A stretch of 64,000 nucleotides of DNA from Polyangiaceae bacterium (GTDB lineage Bacteria > Myxococcota_A > Polyangia > Polyangiales > Polyangiaceae), in NCBI GenBank assembly GCA_016712345.1, contig JADJRH010000011.1, positions 744,001 through 808,000 on the forward strand, written 5' to 3'. The position numbers and the translations under genes are program-made. The notes beneath the pieces were generated by a model. The model was not told where the DNA came from and ran no database searches. It worked only from the letters and a program-made list of their open reading frames with translations. Positions 18,772 to 28,586 of this stretch are shown in pieces (position 1 is the stretch's first letter; each line of letters starts with the position of its first letter).

Positions 18772-19674
18772 ATGGCCATTACAGATCTTGAACTCCACAG
18801 CTTCGTTCGGCTACCTACCATTGCCGACGTGCTTCAAACCTTGGCCGACCGCCACGCCGCCTCCCAAAAAACCGTTGTTCTTGCCGGTGGAACTGACTGG
18901 GTTGTTGAGCAGGAAATGGCGCCTCCCCACAAGCCCGGCGCAGAACTGCCCATGGTGGTCGACATCTCCCGCCTGTCAGACCTTCAAACCATCCACCTCA
19001 ATGGCAACCTTCTCACCATCGGCGCCGCGGCAACCTACCTCCAACTCCGCCGCCATCCGCACATCGGCATGGGAGACAAACGCGCCGCTCTACTCGCGCG
19101 AATGGCCCAAGATCTCGGCGCCCTCCAAATTCAGGCGCGGGGTACACTCGGTGGCAACCTCGCCACCGGATCCCCCGCCGCCGACGGCGTAGCCGCCCTC
19201 ATGGCGTACGATGCTTCCGTCGTCCTTCAAAGCGTACGCGGTGAACGAACCGTCCCCATCACCGAGTTTCAAACGGGGTATAAAAAATCCGTCCGCGCCC
19301 CCGACGAAATCATCACCCAATTCCAAATTTCACTGCCTACCCATTACAACTGGTATTGGCGCAAAGTCGGCACACGCCGCGCCCAGGCCATTTCCAAGGT
19401 CGCCCTCGCCGGCGTCGCCGTCGTCGAATCGGGGCAAATCCAACGGATCGGACTCGGCATGGCCTCCGTCGCGCCCGTGACCGCGGCTCTTCGGAATACG
19501 CGGAGTTATTTGTGTTCCGCACCGCTCCACAAACTCACCGGGGCAGAACTCGACGCCGCTGTCAACTCCGACTGCTCACCCATCGACGACGTGCGCTCCA
19601 CACGCCAATACCGCGCGCACTGCGCACGCGTCGTCGTTCGTGAATTTGCCCGCAGCCTCGGCGCCCCCGTTTAG
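18772..19674 (+). CDS. Molybdenum hydroxylase FAD-binding medium subunit
   Basis: 300 residues, 2 bp after the small-subunit stop. FAD-binding motifs are VLAGGTDWVVEQ and GTLGGNLATGSPAADGVAALMA. The C-terminal half has the CO-dehydrogenase flavoprotein fold (GTRRAQAISKVALAGVAV). The cysteines of the 4Fe-4S insertion that marks the 4-hydroxybenzoyl-CoA reductase beta subunit are absent, so electrons probably go from FAD to NAD+ or another acceptor. Last gene of the operon; its stop lies 2 bp from the stop of a convergent small gene. Confidence 0.92.
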   Translation: MAITDLELHSFVRLPTIADVLQTLADRHAASQKTVVLAGGTDWVVEQEMAPPHKPGAELPMVVDISRLSDLQTIHLNGNLLTIGAAATYLQLRRHPHIGMGDKRAALLARMAQDLGALQIQARGTLGGNLATGSPAADGVAALMAYDASVVLQSVRGERTVPITEFQTGYKKSVRAPDEIITQFQISLPTHYNWYWRKVGTRRAQAISKVALAGVAVVESGQIQRIGLGMASVAPVTAALRNTRSYLCSAPLHKLTGAELDAAVNSDCSPIDDVRSTRQYRAHCARVVVREFARSLGAPV

Positions 19675-19676
19675 CT

Positions 19677-19940
19677 CTACGCAGCCTCTTCTTCGCCCGG
19701 CTCGTCCGAGGGCTCTGTCGCCGCTTCGGCCTCAGCCATTGCAAACTCAATCTCTTCTTGCAACTCCTGCGACTCTGCGCGCTTTCCGTCGGGAGAAACG
19801 GCCTCCCATCGAAAACCGTGGCCGGCTTCGGTTCCTTCGGGAACCCAAGTCACTTTCAGGTTGAAGCCGTTGATCTCCGCCGTGTAGGCGCCGTCATGGT
19901 CGCGCTGCCACGCGCTCACCGTCGCATGTTTTACAGACAT
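19677..19940 (-). CDS. Small acidic hypothetical protein (87 aa)
   Basis: ATG at 19940. A longer open frame reaching 20537 exists, but its upstream part lies antisense to the CBS-domain gene and is a shadow. The first 60 residues are a compact, probably beta-rich segment (AWQRDHDGAYTAEINGFNLKVTW, then GFRWEAVSPDGKR). The last 25 are almost all Glu/Ala/Pro. No known domain recognised. It is convergent with the molybdenum hydroxylase operon and divergent from the CBS gene. Probably cytoplasmic; role unknown. Confidence 0.65.
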   Translation of the reverse strand: MSVKHATVSAWQRDHDGAYTAEINGFNLKVTWVPEGTEAGHGFRWEAVSPDGKRAESQELQEEIEFAMAEAEAATEPSDEPGEEEAA

Positions 19941-20054
19941 GCCGCCCCTGTTAGCGCCGTCTTTGCCGCGTTTCAATGATAACCGGCTGCCGTTTGAGAG
20001 CGTCCCCTTTCGCAAGCCGTTTACAGCGCCGCGCCGCTCTGGTAGCCCAACGCC

Positions 20055-20654
20055 ATGAGCGACAACGCGCAGAACGACGCCCCCGCAACTGAAGCCGACC
20101 CCTCCGATGCGCCTCTCCTCGAACCGGTGGGAGATCAGCCGCCTCCCTTGCCCGCGCGCGCCAAAAAAGACGCCGATCCCGAGCCGCTCAAAACCACCAC
20201 CAACATTCCTGCCCGCGTTTGGCCGCCCCGCACCTTGGCCGACGTCATGACGCGCAAAGTCATCACCGTGCGCGAGGATGAAGCCGTGGGTGACCTCGAA
20301 GATTGGATGGGTCGATTCGGTTTCCACCACCTTCCCGTTGTTACGGCCGACATCAAACTCGTCGGCCTCATCACCCGCACCGACTACCTGCATGCCGCTC
20401 TCGGCAAAACGCCCGACGGTAAGCCCTCTGCCGCCCCGCTCATCAAAGAAACCTTGGCGGGCTCCATCATGCGCCGTGACGTTGTCACCGGCACCCCTGA
20501 CACAGAGCTTCTCATGGCATGCCGCGTCATGCTCCAAGAAAAGCTCAGCTGTCTACCCATCGTTCTACCCGACGCTACCCTCGTGGGTATTGTCACCCTG
20601 GTCGACCTTGTGCAGGTCGCCGCCGCCCTGCTTGAGCGCCAACCCGCCGGCTGA
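20055..20654 (+). CDS. CBS-domain pair protein
   Basis: 199 residues. After about 55 Pro-rich residues come two CBS motifs: DVMTRKVITVREDEAVGDLEDWMGRFGFHHLPVV and GSIMRRDVVTGTPDTELL...LSCLPIVLPDATLVGIVTLVDLV. A Bateman pair like this usually binds adenosine nucleotides and regulates an attached or partner protein. No effector domain is attached, so it presumably acts in trans. Monocistronic between a divergent small gene and a convergent metalloprotease gene. Confidence 0.88.
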   Translation: MSDNAQNDAPATEADPSDAPLLEPVGDQPPPLPARAKKDADPEPLKTTTNIPARVWPPRTLADVMTRKVITVREDEAVGDLEDWMGRFGFHHLPVVTADIKLVGLITRTDYLHAALGKTPDGKPSAAPLIKETLAGSIMRRDVVTGTPDTELLMACRVMLQEKLSCLPIVLPDATLVGIVTLVDLVQVAAALLERQPAG

Positions 20655-20675
20655 ACTTTGCCGTCAACGAGCGAT

Positions 20676-22451
20676 CTACCCAAGCTTGTGGATGAGCGCG
20701 TCCAAGTTTTGCCCCTGAGCTGCCATCGCCAGTCGAACCTGCTGGTAAGCCGCCGGCTGCGCCACCGATAAGAACATTGCCACGCGCAACGGATCTGCCT
20801 GCACAAGCGTATCCGCCGTGTCACGTCGCGACAAAAGGTGAATGGTTGTCGCCAAAAACTCCGTTCGAAACGCTCCTCCCTCGTATACCTTCGTCACGTA
20901 GCTTGCCTCCGGCGTGTGAGCAGTTTGCTGAATCGACCGGTCAATCCCTTCCTCTCCAGATTCCATCCCCACCCGCCACTTGAGCATGTTCACCCCAAGT
21001 TGGGTGAGCGATTGTGAACCTTGCACATCCGGGTTGGGTGTGTCGGTATTGTACCCTTCGCCCGAATGTTCCTGGTTGACTATCAGCTTACCGCCCACGG
21101 TTCGAAACTGGTTGTTGTGGCTTCTCGCGAGAAGAAAATTGTGCATCGAAGCAAACTCCATCGGACTGAGATTATTCTCCAAATGGTGCCCCATTTCGTG
21201 CACTAAAACGTTCTTTGGAGATCCCCAGCCCACTGTCAGATTTCCCGTATCTGACATGTATGAAATGGGGTCGGTCACCGATCCAGTCCGCACCTGACCC
21301 ACCTGCGGCAGTGGATGATCTACCAGCTTGTTAAACTTGTCGCGCGCTTCAACCGCAAGCGGCGGGGCGGCCCCGCCAAATGTCAAACTTGGTGCCAAAG
21401 GCGGCGCCGCGGCAAACAAGGTACCGTCCAAGATCGAAGCCACGTACGGATTGGCCTGTAATGCGGCGATGAGCACCCCGTCCTGATTTCGATCGTTATT
21501 TTGATAATCCATCGGCTGGGCTTCTCGAACGGCGACCCCTGGATCTCCCGCAAAAAAGTTGGCGATCCAAACGGGGTATGCGAGGGCCGCGTCGTTTTGA
21601 TCAAATCCGTGGGCCGGTGTTAGGTTCGTCAGTTCGGCTCGCAATCCCGCATGGTCGAATTGATTGATCAACTGAGGTAATGTGTACCCGTCTCCGTGCG
21701 CTCTCCGAGCCGCCTCCACACCCCTCCGGTACACCGTTTCACCAACGCTCGGCACGCCGGTTTGAACCCCCACCACCGGATTACCCAACAGCGCTCGTTT
21801 GGTGTGGGATTGAACATCCGCCCCCATTGCCCCGCCAAACAAGGCGCCGGTCAACCCTCCCAAAATCATCCCACCTGTCGAACCTACCATGGCCCCCAAA
21901 CCCGCCCCAATTCCACCACCCATCCACTTCCCCGTGCTTCCACCCAACGCGTGACCCAATGCTGCCCCGCCATATCCAAGCGTTGTTGCGCCTACAAGTC
22001 CACCTGCCGCTCCTCCGGCGAGCCCACCCGCCAAGCCCCCCGCTGCCGCGCCGATTCCGGCGCCCGGCCCCGCGGCTTTGCTCGCCACAGCACTCAACCC
22101 TCCCAAGGCCAGCGCCGGCACCAGTCCAACCCCCGTTGCAGCGAGCAATCCGGTGGCCACCGTTCCAACCCCCACCGAAGGTGCCCACTCTTTCACCTTC
22201 GACCAGCTCGGAACATAGTCCCACAAGGCCCGCTGAACAGGAGCATCATACCCGCTTGGGCTTACCACCACCCGTTGCAACGGCCGATGGGTAGATCCCG
22301 ACATAGAATCCGAAAGCCGCGAAATCGCCGCCACCTGCGGACGGCTGTTCAGCTTTTCAGAAAGCGCGGAAGCTTGGCCCGCCGTGCCCGACTCCTGGGA
22401 TGTTTTTCGTTGATGGGTAGATCGACCAACCGGCTCCGGGTGCGCTCGCAT
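20676..22451 (-). CDS. Zinc metalloprotease with glycine-zipper region, resembling a contractile-injection effector
   Basis: 591 residues from the ATG at 22451 (an upstream TTG at 22508 is possible; neither has a strong ribosome site). There is no signal peptide. The N-terminus has a low-complexity leader with PQVAAISRLSDSM...PLQR and PVQR, similar to leaders of effectors loaded into extracellular contractile injection systems (the DUF4157-type PxQR pattern). Residues about 100-215 are a hydrophobic, Gly-rich zipper (GAAAGGLAGGLAGGAAGG, then similar) that could insert in membranes. The C-terminal half carries VLVHEMGHHLENN, a HExxH zinc site. I infer an injected or secreted protease toxin; no immunity or injection-machinery gene is visible nearby. 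Confidence 0.6.
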   Translation of the reverse strand: MRAHPEPVGRSTHQRKTSQESGTAGQASALSEKLNSRPQVAAISRLSDSMSGSTHRPLQRVVVSPSGYDAPVQRALWDYVPSWSKVKEWAPSVGVGTVATGLLAATGVGLVPALALGGLSAVASKAAGPGAGIGAAAGGLAGGLAGGAAGGLVGATTLGYGGAALGHALGGSTGKWMGGGIGAGLGAMVGSTGGMILGGLTGALFGGAMGADVQSHTKRALLGNPVVGVQTGVPSVGETVYRRGVEAARRAHGDGYTLPQLINQFDHAGLRAELTNLTPAHGFDQNDAALAYPVWIANFFAGDPGVAVREAQPMDYQNNDRNQDGVLIAALQANPYVASILDGTLFAAAPPLAPSLTFGGAAPPLAVEARDKFNKLVDHPLPQVGQVRTGSVTDPISYMSDTGNLTVGWGSPKNVLVHEMGHHLENNLSPMEFASMHNFLLARSHNNQFRTVGGKLIVNQEHSGEGYNTDTPNPDVQGSQSLTQLGVNMLKWRVGMESGEEGIDRSIQQTAHTPEASYVTKVYEGGAFRTEFLATTIHLLSRRDTADTLVQADPLRVAMFLSVAQPAAYQQVRLAMAAQGQNLDALIHKLG

Positions 22452-22583
22452 GAGCACGACGCAGCAAGTCGTGTGCCCCTTCACACATGTCTCTGGAAAC
22501 AGCCGCAACGGCGGTCAAAGGTGGGATCGAACTGTACCCCCCCGGGTTACAAATTGAAACCTGTTCAGGTTCCAGTTTGTACA

Positions 22584-23042
22584 TCAGTGTTTGTGATGCT
22601 CGTCGTGCGGACCCATCAGCTCCGCGAGCTTGTGGAAGGCGTCATGGAGCGCGGTAAACTTGCCTGCCACGTCGCCTTGGGGAGTTTTTTTACACTCTTC
22701 TTCCAACGCGCCCACCGCGGCTGTCAGGCCTTTTGCCGCCGCTGTGTAGTCCTCAGGTTTGGCTTTTTCAGGCGGCGCGGCCGTCTCGGCGGCGGTTGAT
22801 TTTTCACGCATGCCAGCAGTAGCACCGCATGCCTTTGTCAACCTTTCCTGCCCTTCAGGGCTGTGCCAAATCGGCGCCAAGATCCCGTGAAAGTCAGACA
22901 CGGGCCCTTTCAACTCCTTGTGCTCGTCATGCCCCGGAACAGGCTCGTTACCGTGATGTTCGGCATGTTCGGCTGGAGGCGGGTTTGAACAGCCCACTAC
23001 AAGAGCCGCCGCGAAACACGAAAAGAACATTGTGTACTTCAT
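22584..23042 (-). CDS. His-rich lipoprotein (152 aa)
   Basis: ATG at 23042 places a lipoprotein signal ending AALVVGC. Directly after the lipobox are His-rich segments (HAEHHGNE, GHDEH), and the C-terminus ends HDEHHKH, so divalent-metal binding is possible. The rest is helical with two regularly placed cysteines (KACGAT, EECKKT). No family recognised. Monocistronic or downstream of the 980-residue lipoprotein gene, 172 bp away. Confidence 0.7.
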   Translation of the reverse strand: MKYTMFFSCFAAALVVGCSNPPPAEHAEHHGNEPVPGHDEHKELKGPVSDFHGILAPIWHSPEGQERLTKACGATAGMREKSTAAETAAPPEKAKPEDYTAAAKGLTAAVGALEEECKKTPQGDVAGKFTALHDAFHKLAELMGPHDEHHKH

Positions 23043-23214
23043 GGCGGCCGACGTATCGACATGCGCTCCTTGAATCAAGCACAAACTTTTCGTGGTACAT
23101 TCGCGCCACGCTTTTCGCAAATTCGGCGGTGCTGGCAATGGGTGCCCGAGATCCTTTCACAATGCCTGAAACGGGGCTGGCAATTGAACGTGGCTGCCGT
23201 CGTGCGTGTTGAGG

Positions 23215-26157
23215 CTATCTCCGCTCGTAGAGCCCTTTGGTTTTCGCCCCGTCCGCCGATATCCACGAAACGCGTGCCCCGTCGTTTTCCCGAACGTAAA
23301 TTCCACTCTCATCTACCCAAAGCGCCGTAGGCCCCAAAAGCCCGTCTTTCACTGCCGTCGCGCCCACCCTACCCAACGTTGTTTTCGCCAGCGTTCCAGA
23401 AAATTCACCCACCGTCCACACGTCCGCGCCCAGGCTAAAAATCGCCGAAGCGCTCGACGTGAGCCGCGCTCCCCACGACGCTCCACCGCCTGAAAGAGCC
23501 GCGGTTGCTAAAATCGGCTCTGTTCCACCGGACCAAATCACCTTGTCACCGCTCAGAACCAACTCAGAAACACCGTCTCCCCAAACTCCCAAGGGTAAGG
23601 GCGGTCCACCCGCCGTTGAAACCGAAAAAACTTCACCCATCGCATGCCCGACAACCACACGCCCTTCCGCCAGCGCCATGGTGCGCGGTCTTACCAATCG
23701 TTCCAACAAGCGTTGTGGTGCGCCGCCCTGTTTCGAGAATTTGTAAAGTGTACCGTTGGCCGCTCCAAGACCCTGGTCCAAAATGTACACCGACGACGAG
23801 TCTACCAAAAGGGCAAGCGGGCGAAACAAACCCTCCGCCAGCCACGTGATGGGCCCGCCCGTTTTCGAAACCATACCGACCGAGCCGGAATCGCCGTACG
23901 CCATTCCCAGAGTGGTAAAATATACCCGACTCTCGTCCAACCCCACCGCCGCAGGGCTTGTCAGATCGCGCGCAAGAACGTCCACCGCGCCCCCGCGCGA
24001 TATTTTGACAATCTGCCCCACATCCCAGTCCGTTGTGTACACATGCGTAGCGTCGGCCACAAGGGAGTGAGACGCCCGCGGTGCCCCCGAGATCGCGTAC
24101 CCAACCAACGCCGTTTTCTGATCCACAACCGCGGGTTTCAGTGCGGCGGGTACCTGGGTTGCGCTCAGCGTTTTCAGCCGCCCCTTTTCGATCTTTCCGT
24201 ATCCAACCTTCCCGCCCTTTCCGTCGGTCCTCAAGTATAACTCCCCGCCGTCTACCAACATCAACTTTACGTCGTCTTTGACAACCACATCTTGAGCCAC
24301 CACCCGGTCGGGCGTTGCCGGCTCGCACAGCACCACCGAAAACGTGTGCCGCGCCTTGTCTTCAGCCTTTTCATCCACTTTCGGTGTGATAGGTTTTGCG
24401 GGCCTTACGGCGCGTTTCAGGGCGGGCCCCGTGAGTGAAATGGCCGCTCCAAGCCCGCCCGCCGTGTCCCGTTTTCCCTTGGTCGTAATGGCAAACACCT
24501 TACCACCTTCGAGAAGGCGATACGTCACGGCGTCTTTCACTTCCACCGATCGAAACGCCCCCGGTTCACCCAAAGGCGCGGGTTTTCTTACCCACAGGCT
24601 TGCGCGACCTGACCAATACATTCCGCAAAGCAGGCTAAAACCGCCGTCCGCGCTCGTTTCACCCGCCCTCAACTCCATGTCACATGTCAGGCTTCCTTCC
24701 GCGTACCAGCGCCCGTCGGGCCCCGCCAGGTAAATGGTATGTTCGTGAGGTTTGCCCGCGCACGAAAGCACCGCGGTTCCTCCCATGTTGATAACCTGCT
24801 CCGGTGTACACCCGTCGGGAACATCGCGCACCTGTTGGGTCAGATCCCGCTCATCGGTCTGCAACATTCGCGGAAAGCGAGGCGGCGCCGCTTGACCTTT
24901 GCAAGACGGGTTGACTCGCGACCGTTCCATGTCGTCGGGATGACACATCCCGTCCGACAGAAAACTCCATTGCCTCGCCGATCTCCTCCGAACGGGAAAA
25001 GGCAAACCTGCAACGCCCAAAATCCCCTCGCTCCCGCTCCCGCCCATGCTCCCCAAACCTCCAATTCCAAGGAGATTTCCGCCCCCTCCTCCTCCGCGTT
25101 TGCCCGATTTTTCTTCAGGACATTTTCCGTCTGCACCCACCTGCAACGCGGCGTCGGGTACAAAGGGAATGTCGGGTTTTCGAACCGTCAGAAACGCTTC
25201 CTGCTTGATATAACCGGGCTTGTCTTGTGTACGCACCATCCGTTCCCACGCGGCATTCAACTGATAATGGGAGTCGCCCGGGGCATACCCCCAGGTTTTG
25301 CCGTCGCTTGAAAGCGTCGCGTAACAGGCGCCCAACTGACCTCGAATCTGACCCCCTTTCCGAACGATCGAGCGCGGTACAAACGTCGACGCCTGAAAAT
25401 TCCACCCGCGGTCCGCCGAGATCCACACGCTCGGCCGCCGCGCATCGGCGTTCTCATGGCTTACCACCACCACCACGCCGTCGTAACGAGCCGCAACTTG
25501 ACTTACCACTTGACCCTTGGGAAGCGCCGTTGCTCGAAACGACGTTCCCTGGTCAAGCGACGCCAGCACATAGTTTTGCGCACCCGCAACAATCAACCCT
25601 TCTGTCACATCCCACGCCGTCGCCGTCGGGATCTGTACAATCGGTTGGTAAGAAAGTGGATCGGCTCCACCCGCCAAGTCGCGCATGCGGTAAAGTGTAC
25701 CTTCCGGCGTCGCCGCAAACAGCGTGTCGGCTCCGTCCAAGCCCAGCCAAAAGACTCGTTCAGGTAAGGTAAGCGGCCCCACAAGACCCCGGCTTTGGTG
25801 CACCCCAAAAAGCCACCTCCCCAACCGAACAACCGCGGCCTTGTCACCGGCGGCCTCAAGCCGGCCCGACCCATACCACGAGTCACCCTCGTAGGGAGGC
25901 AACATCCAATTTGCCTCACGATTGCTGCCCGGAGCTACAATTCCGGCCTTGCCAAATCGAGTGAGCGGTGCCGCCACAAAGGGTGTTGGCACCGCAAGCT
26001 GCACAACCTTCGGACCATCGGATGGGTAGACGGCGACCGATATGGTCTGACGAGGAGGTGAGGGGAGAGGGGTTTGCAGCGGCTTGGGAGACTCACAACC
26101 TGACAGAGCGACAAGAGCGGTCAGGCAGGCAAGCCGTGCGGCGCGGCGTCGAAGCAT
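23215..26157 (-). CDS. Large lipoprotein with beta-propeller repeats
   Basis: 980 residues from the ATG at 26157; the signal ends in LVALSGC. Repeated strand motifs of the type VGLDESRVYFTTLG, LLVDSSSVYILDQG and DATHVYTTDWDVGQIVKIS indicate one or more beta-propellers (NHL/YVTN-like). Residues about 360-395 form a Gly-rich linker. About ten cysteines lie in the middle third. No catalytic motif found. It is followed by a small His-rich lipoprotein gene and preceded, 45 bp away, by the DUF3160 gene, so the three may be co-transcribed. Extracytoplasmic, role unknown. Confidence 0.7.
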   Translation of the reverse strand: MLRRRAARLACLTALVALSGCESPKPLQTPLPSPPRQTISVAVYPSDGPKVVQLAVPTPFVAAPLTRFGKAGIVAPGSNREANWMLPPYEGDSWYGSGRLEAAGDKAAVVRLGRWLFGVHQSRGLVGPLTLPERVFWLGLDGADTLFAATPEGTLYRMRDLAGGADPLSYQPIVQIPTATAWDVTEGLIVAGAQNYVLASLDQGTSFRATALPKGQVVSQVAARYDGVVVVVSHENADARRPSVWISADRGWNFQASTFVPRSIVRKGGQIRGQLGACYATLSSDGKTWGYAPGDSHYQLNAAWERMVRTQDKPGYIKQEAFLTVRKPDIPFVPDAALQVGADGKCPEEKSGKRGGGGGGNLLGIGGLGSMGGSGSEGILGVAGLPFPVRRRSARQWSFLSDGMCHPDDMERSRVNPSCKGQAAPPRFPRMLQTDERDLTQQVRDVPDGCTPEQVINMGGTAVLSCAGKPHEHTIYLAGPDGRWYAEGSLTCDMELRAGETSADGGFSLLCGMYWSGRASLWVRKPAPLGEPGAFRSVEVKDAVTYRLLEGGKVFAITTKGKRDTAGGLGAAISLTGPALKRAVRPAKPITPKVDEKAEDKARHTFSVVLCEPATPDRVVAQDVVVKDDVKLMLVDGGELYLRTDGKGGKVGYGKIEKGRLKTLSATQVPAALKPAVVDQKTALVGYAISGAPRASHSLVADATHVYTTDWDVGQIVKISRGGAVDVLARDLTSPAAVGLDESRVYFTTLGMAYGDSGSVGMVSKTGGPITWLAEGLFRPLALLVDSSSVYILDQGLGAANGTLYKFSKQGGAPQRLLERLVRPRTMALAEGRVVVGHAMGEVFSVSTAGGPPLPLGVWGDGVSELVLSGDKVIWSGGTEPILATAALSGGGASWGARLTSSASAIFSLGADVWTVGEFSGTLAKTTLGRVGATAVKDGLLGPTALWVDESGIYVRENDGARVSWISADGAKTKGLYERR

Positions 26158-26202
26158 GGCATGGTCTGCCCGAGCCTCGCGCACGCCGCAATGAAAATGA
26201 GA

Positions 26203-28440
26203 TTACTTAGACACCAAGTCGGTCATCCAGGGCACATCTTGGGGGGCCTTTGTATTGAGTTCGGCGGCCCACTCTTCGTCCGTCATCCGCTCAAAGTTCT
26301 CGGTGATCTTTTCAAAGTACGAAGACGCGAGCCCCACATACGCGCGCGGCCCAACACACGTATCAGCCGTCACAACCAGAAGCCGGGCGTGACCCGTTCC
26401 AACGTGCAACACCCGGCCTACCATATTGCCAAATTCGTCCGTTGGCTGCGTGTGTACATCGGCGATTGTTGGGTCAAACATGACCGAGTTTTCGTTGTCA
26501 AAGAAGAGCTGCGCATACCAGCCGTCCAATCCGGCCGGATCTCCACAGCCTTCCTGGAGCTTCACCGTCTGATTGATAAACGCCATCTGGTCCGTGTCAA
26601 ACGGCGTTCCCGTTCGCTCGTGTTCGGCCATTGAAGCAAGCGTTTTTGATACATTGTGGAGGTTGTCAAAATAGCTGTTAAACCGGTCATGCAGCCAGGT
26701 ATTGTTTCCAAAGTCGATTTGCTCTGCCAGCACCTTCCCGTGGTCGGCAAACTCGGTCAGTTTGTCAAAAAACTCCGGGTAAGGTTCAACATAAGCGTCC
26801 GGGAACTCACACGTGGCGCCGCCTGTATAAGACTGCTTCGCGTACAAGATCGTGTCGTGCCTCAGTTCTGCCCAGGAGGCGAGTTGAGTATTGAGCACCC
26901 TGCGACCCCACTTCTCCGTCCCTGTAATAAACGGCATCCCCTTTGAAGCCGGGTCGCTCATGTCTCCCGACGGTCCAAGTGTACGCAGCGAATTGAGCCA
27001 CAAGTTGTACAAGTTGTCCTGCCAAAACTCCTGCGGATGGGCGTCAACCAAGAGTCGCATCGCATGCAGGTCGGGCGCGTAATTCCACTCCGTCAACTGA
27101 GGCACCAACATTTGACCCGCTTGGTCATTTTTCAGGGCCGCAAACGCCGCATCGAGCGGATCGGGCATCATCCGCTTTTGACTTCCGCCCTGAACGCGAT
27201 CGTACACAACATTGGAGAAAACGTGCGAGTCAACCACGTACCTTTGTCCAAAAAACGCAAAACTCGACGACAGCGGCAACGTGCCCTTCCCCAAGCCGTT
27301 AATCATAATGTGGCTTGAAATAAGCTGCGTTCCATATTTCCCGTCAAGGATCGCCTGGGCAACCTCCCCATCGGCGATATTTGCGATCTCGCCCGGGTCG
27401 GTCACTCCCAAGTCTTTGGCCAAGTCGTCAAGTTGAGGCACGACCATGTAGTCGGCTTTGCCCGCAAAAGCATGAATCGTATTGTCGATTTGAGTCCACT
27501 TGCCCGTGCTTGTATCATCCATCAACTCACCCAGGGCAAACGCCCCTTCAAGTTGCCGCCGATGGAACATCAGTTTGCCCGCCTGGTCGGGTTCTAAAAA
27601 CCTGAAGTCGATACGCCCGAGCCACATCATCGCCCGGAAGTAACGCTTCAATTCTTCTGTATCGGTATAGTGACCGCGCGGCTCAAACTGCGAAAAATCC
27701 ACAATGCGAGCGGCACCAAAGAGGGTGATTTCTTTTTCACCGCTTGCCTGATTGGCACCTTCCACAAGCGCTTCAATGTCGCTCGCTGAGCCGCCGGCTA
27801 CCGGCGCAACCAACTGGTCGTCAAGCAGGCTTTTTGCCACCGCCAAGAAGAGATCTGCATCGGCCTGGGCCTGCGTTCCGAGCGATCCGGCTCCGCCCTT
27901 TGACAGCTTGTCGCGCATTGCAAGAAGCAGCTTGGACAACTCGGGGATCAGCGAACTCTGCTCCACCGCCTGAAGCATTTTGTCGTAGGATCGGTGCACT
28001 GCAAACAGGATAGAATCGGCGGAAACGTAAAGGGGTAGATCCTGACTGTAAATGGCGGCATACCCATAGCCGAAGGTTGGGAACTTTTTCTTGTCAGAAA
28101 TGATAAAGCCGTTCGTTCCGAGCTTTTCCATCTCGTCGGTATCAAGACCCAAAGACGAGGCCTGGATCACATCCAGAAATTCGGCCTCTTTGGGATTGTA
28201 GGGGAGATTGCCCGCGTACGAAATGGCGTATTTGTCGGCGAAATCTGCGGCGGTCATGTTGGCAGAATCGTTGATCTGCTTCATCAGCTGATCCAATTCC
28301 GCCTGTTCTTCCGCCGGCAACTTGGGTGTCACCTCGGTGCCCGGTTCAGGTTCCGGCTGTGTGGGTTCTGTGTTGCACGCTCCGAGCAGACCCACCGAAA
28401 AAAGTGCTGCCAAGCGTAAGCTGCGGGTGTAACGCGCCAT
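26203..28440 (-). CDS. DUF3160-family lipoprotein
   Basis: 745 residues from the ATG at 28440, with GGAGG 8 nt upstream. Lipobox GLLGAC followed by a Pro/Glu-rich linker. The body matches what I know of DUF3160 proteins: YVSADSILFAVHRSYD, LWLNSLRTL, LASWAELRHDTILYAKQSY and DAYVEPYPEFFDKL occur in that order. DUF3160 proteins are large, mostly helical extracytoplasmic proteins of unknown function. No membrane segment beyond the signal. Probably first gene of a minus-strand run with the propeller lipoprotein. Confidence 0.85.
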   Translation of the reverse strand: MARYTRSLRLAALFSVGLLGACNTEPTQPEPEPGTEVTPKLPAEEQAELDQLMKQINDSANMTAADFADKYAISYAGNLPYNPKEAEFLDVIQASSLGLDTDEMEKLGTNGFIISDKKKFPTFGYGYAAIYSQDLPLYVSADSILFAVHRSYDKMLQAVEQSSLIPELSKLLLAMRDKLSKGGAGSLGTQAQADADLFLAVAKSLLDDQLVAPVAGGSASDIEALVEGANQASGEKEITLFGAARIVDFSQFEPRGHYTDTEELKRYFRAMMWLGRIDFRFLEPDQAGKLMFHRRQLEGAFALGELMDDTSTGKWTQIDNTIHAFAGKADYMVVPQLDDLAKDLGVTDPGEIANIADGEVAQAILDGKYGTQLISSHIMINGLGKGTLPLSSSFAFFGQRYVVDSHVFSNVVYDRVQGGSQKRMMPDPLDAAFAALKNDQAGQMLVPQLTEWNYAPDLHAMRLLVDAHPQEFWQDNLYNLWLNSLRTLGPSGDMSDPASKGMPFITGTEKWGRRVLNTQLASWAELRHDTILYAKQSYTGGATCEFPDAYVEPYPEFFDKLTEFADHGKVLAEQIDFGNNTWLHDRFNSYFDNLHNVSKTLASMAEHERTGTPFDTDQMAFINQTVKLQEGCGDPAGLDGWYAQLFFDNENSVMFDPTIADVHTQPTDEFGNMVGRVLHVGTGHARLLVVTADTCVGPRAYVGLASSYFEKITENFERMTDEEWAAELNTKAPQDVPWMTDLVSK

Positions 28441-28586
28441 GATAGACCTCCAAAAGTACCTAACGGGCAGTGAAGAAGCATTCGCCATGCCGTACCCAAA
28501 AAGCTTTACATTTCAGGTTGACCCCATCTCCAATGGCGCAATGTGAGCCACCCCGCCGCCCCGCACGAATGGCGCTCTGCCATACC

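Noticed and set aside
16032..19674. 4-hydroxybenzoyl-CoA reductase (HcrABC) feeding the benzoyl-CoA operon
   Set aside because: The FAD subunit lacks the cysteines of the 4Fe-4S insertion and the large subunit has GGGFGGKE, so the xanthine dehydrogenase branch fits better.
19941..20537. N-terminal extension of the small acidic protein gene
   Set aside because: It is antisense to the CBS-domain gene and shows no conserved sequence; the ATG at 19940 is adequate.
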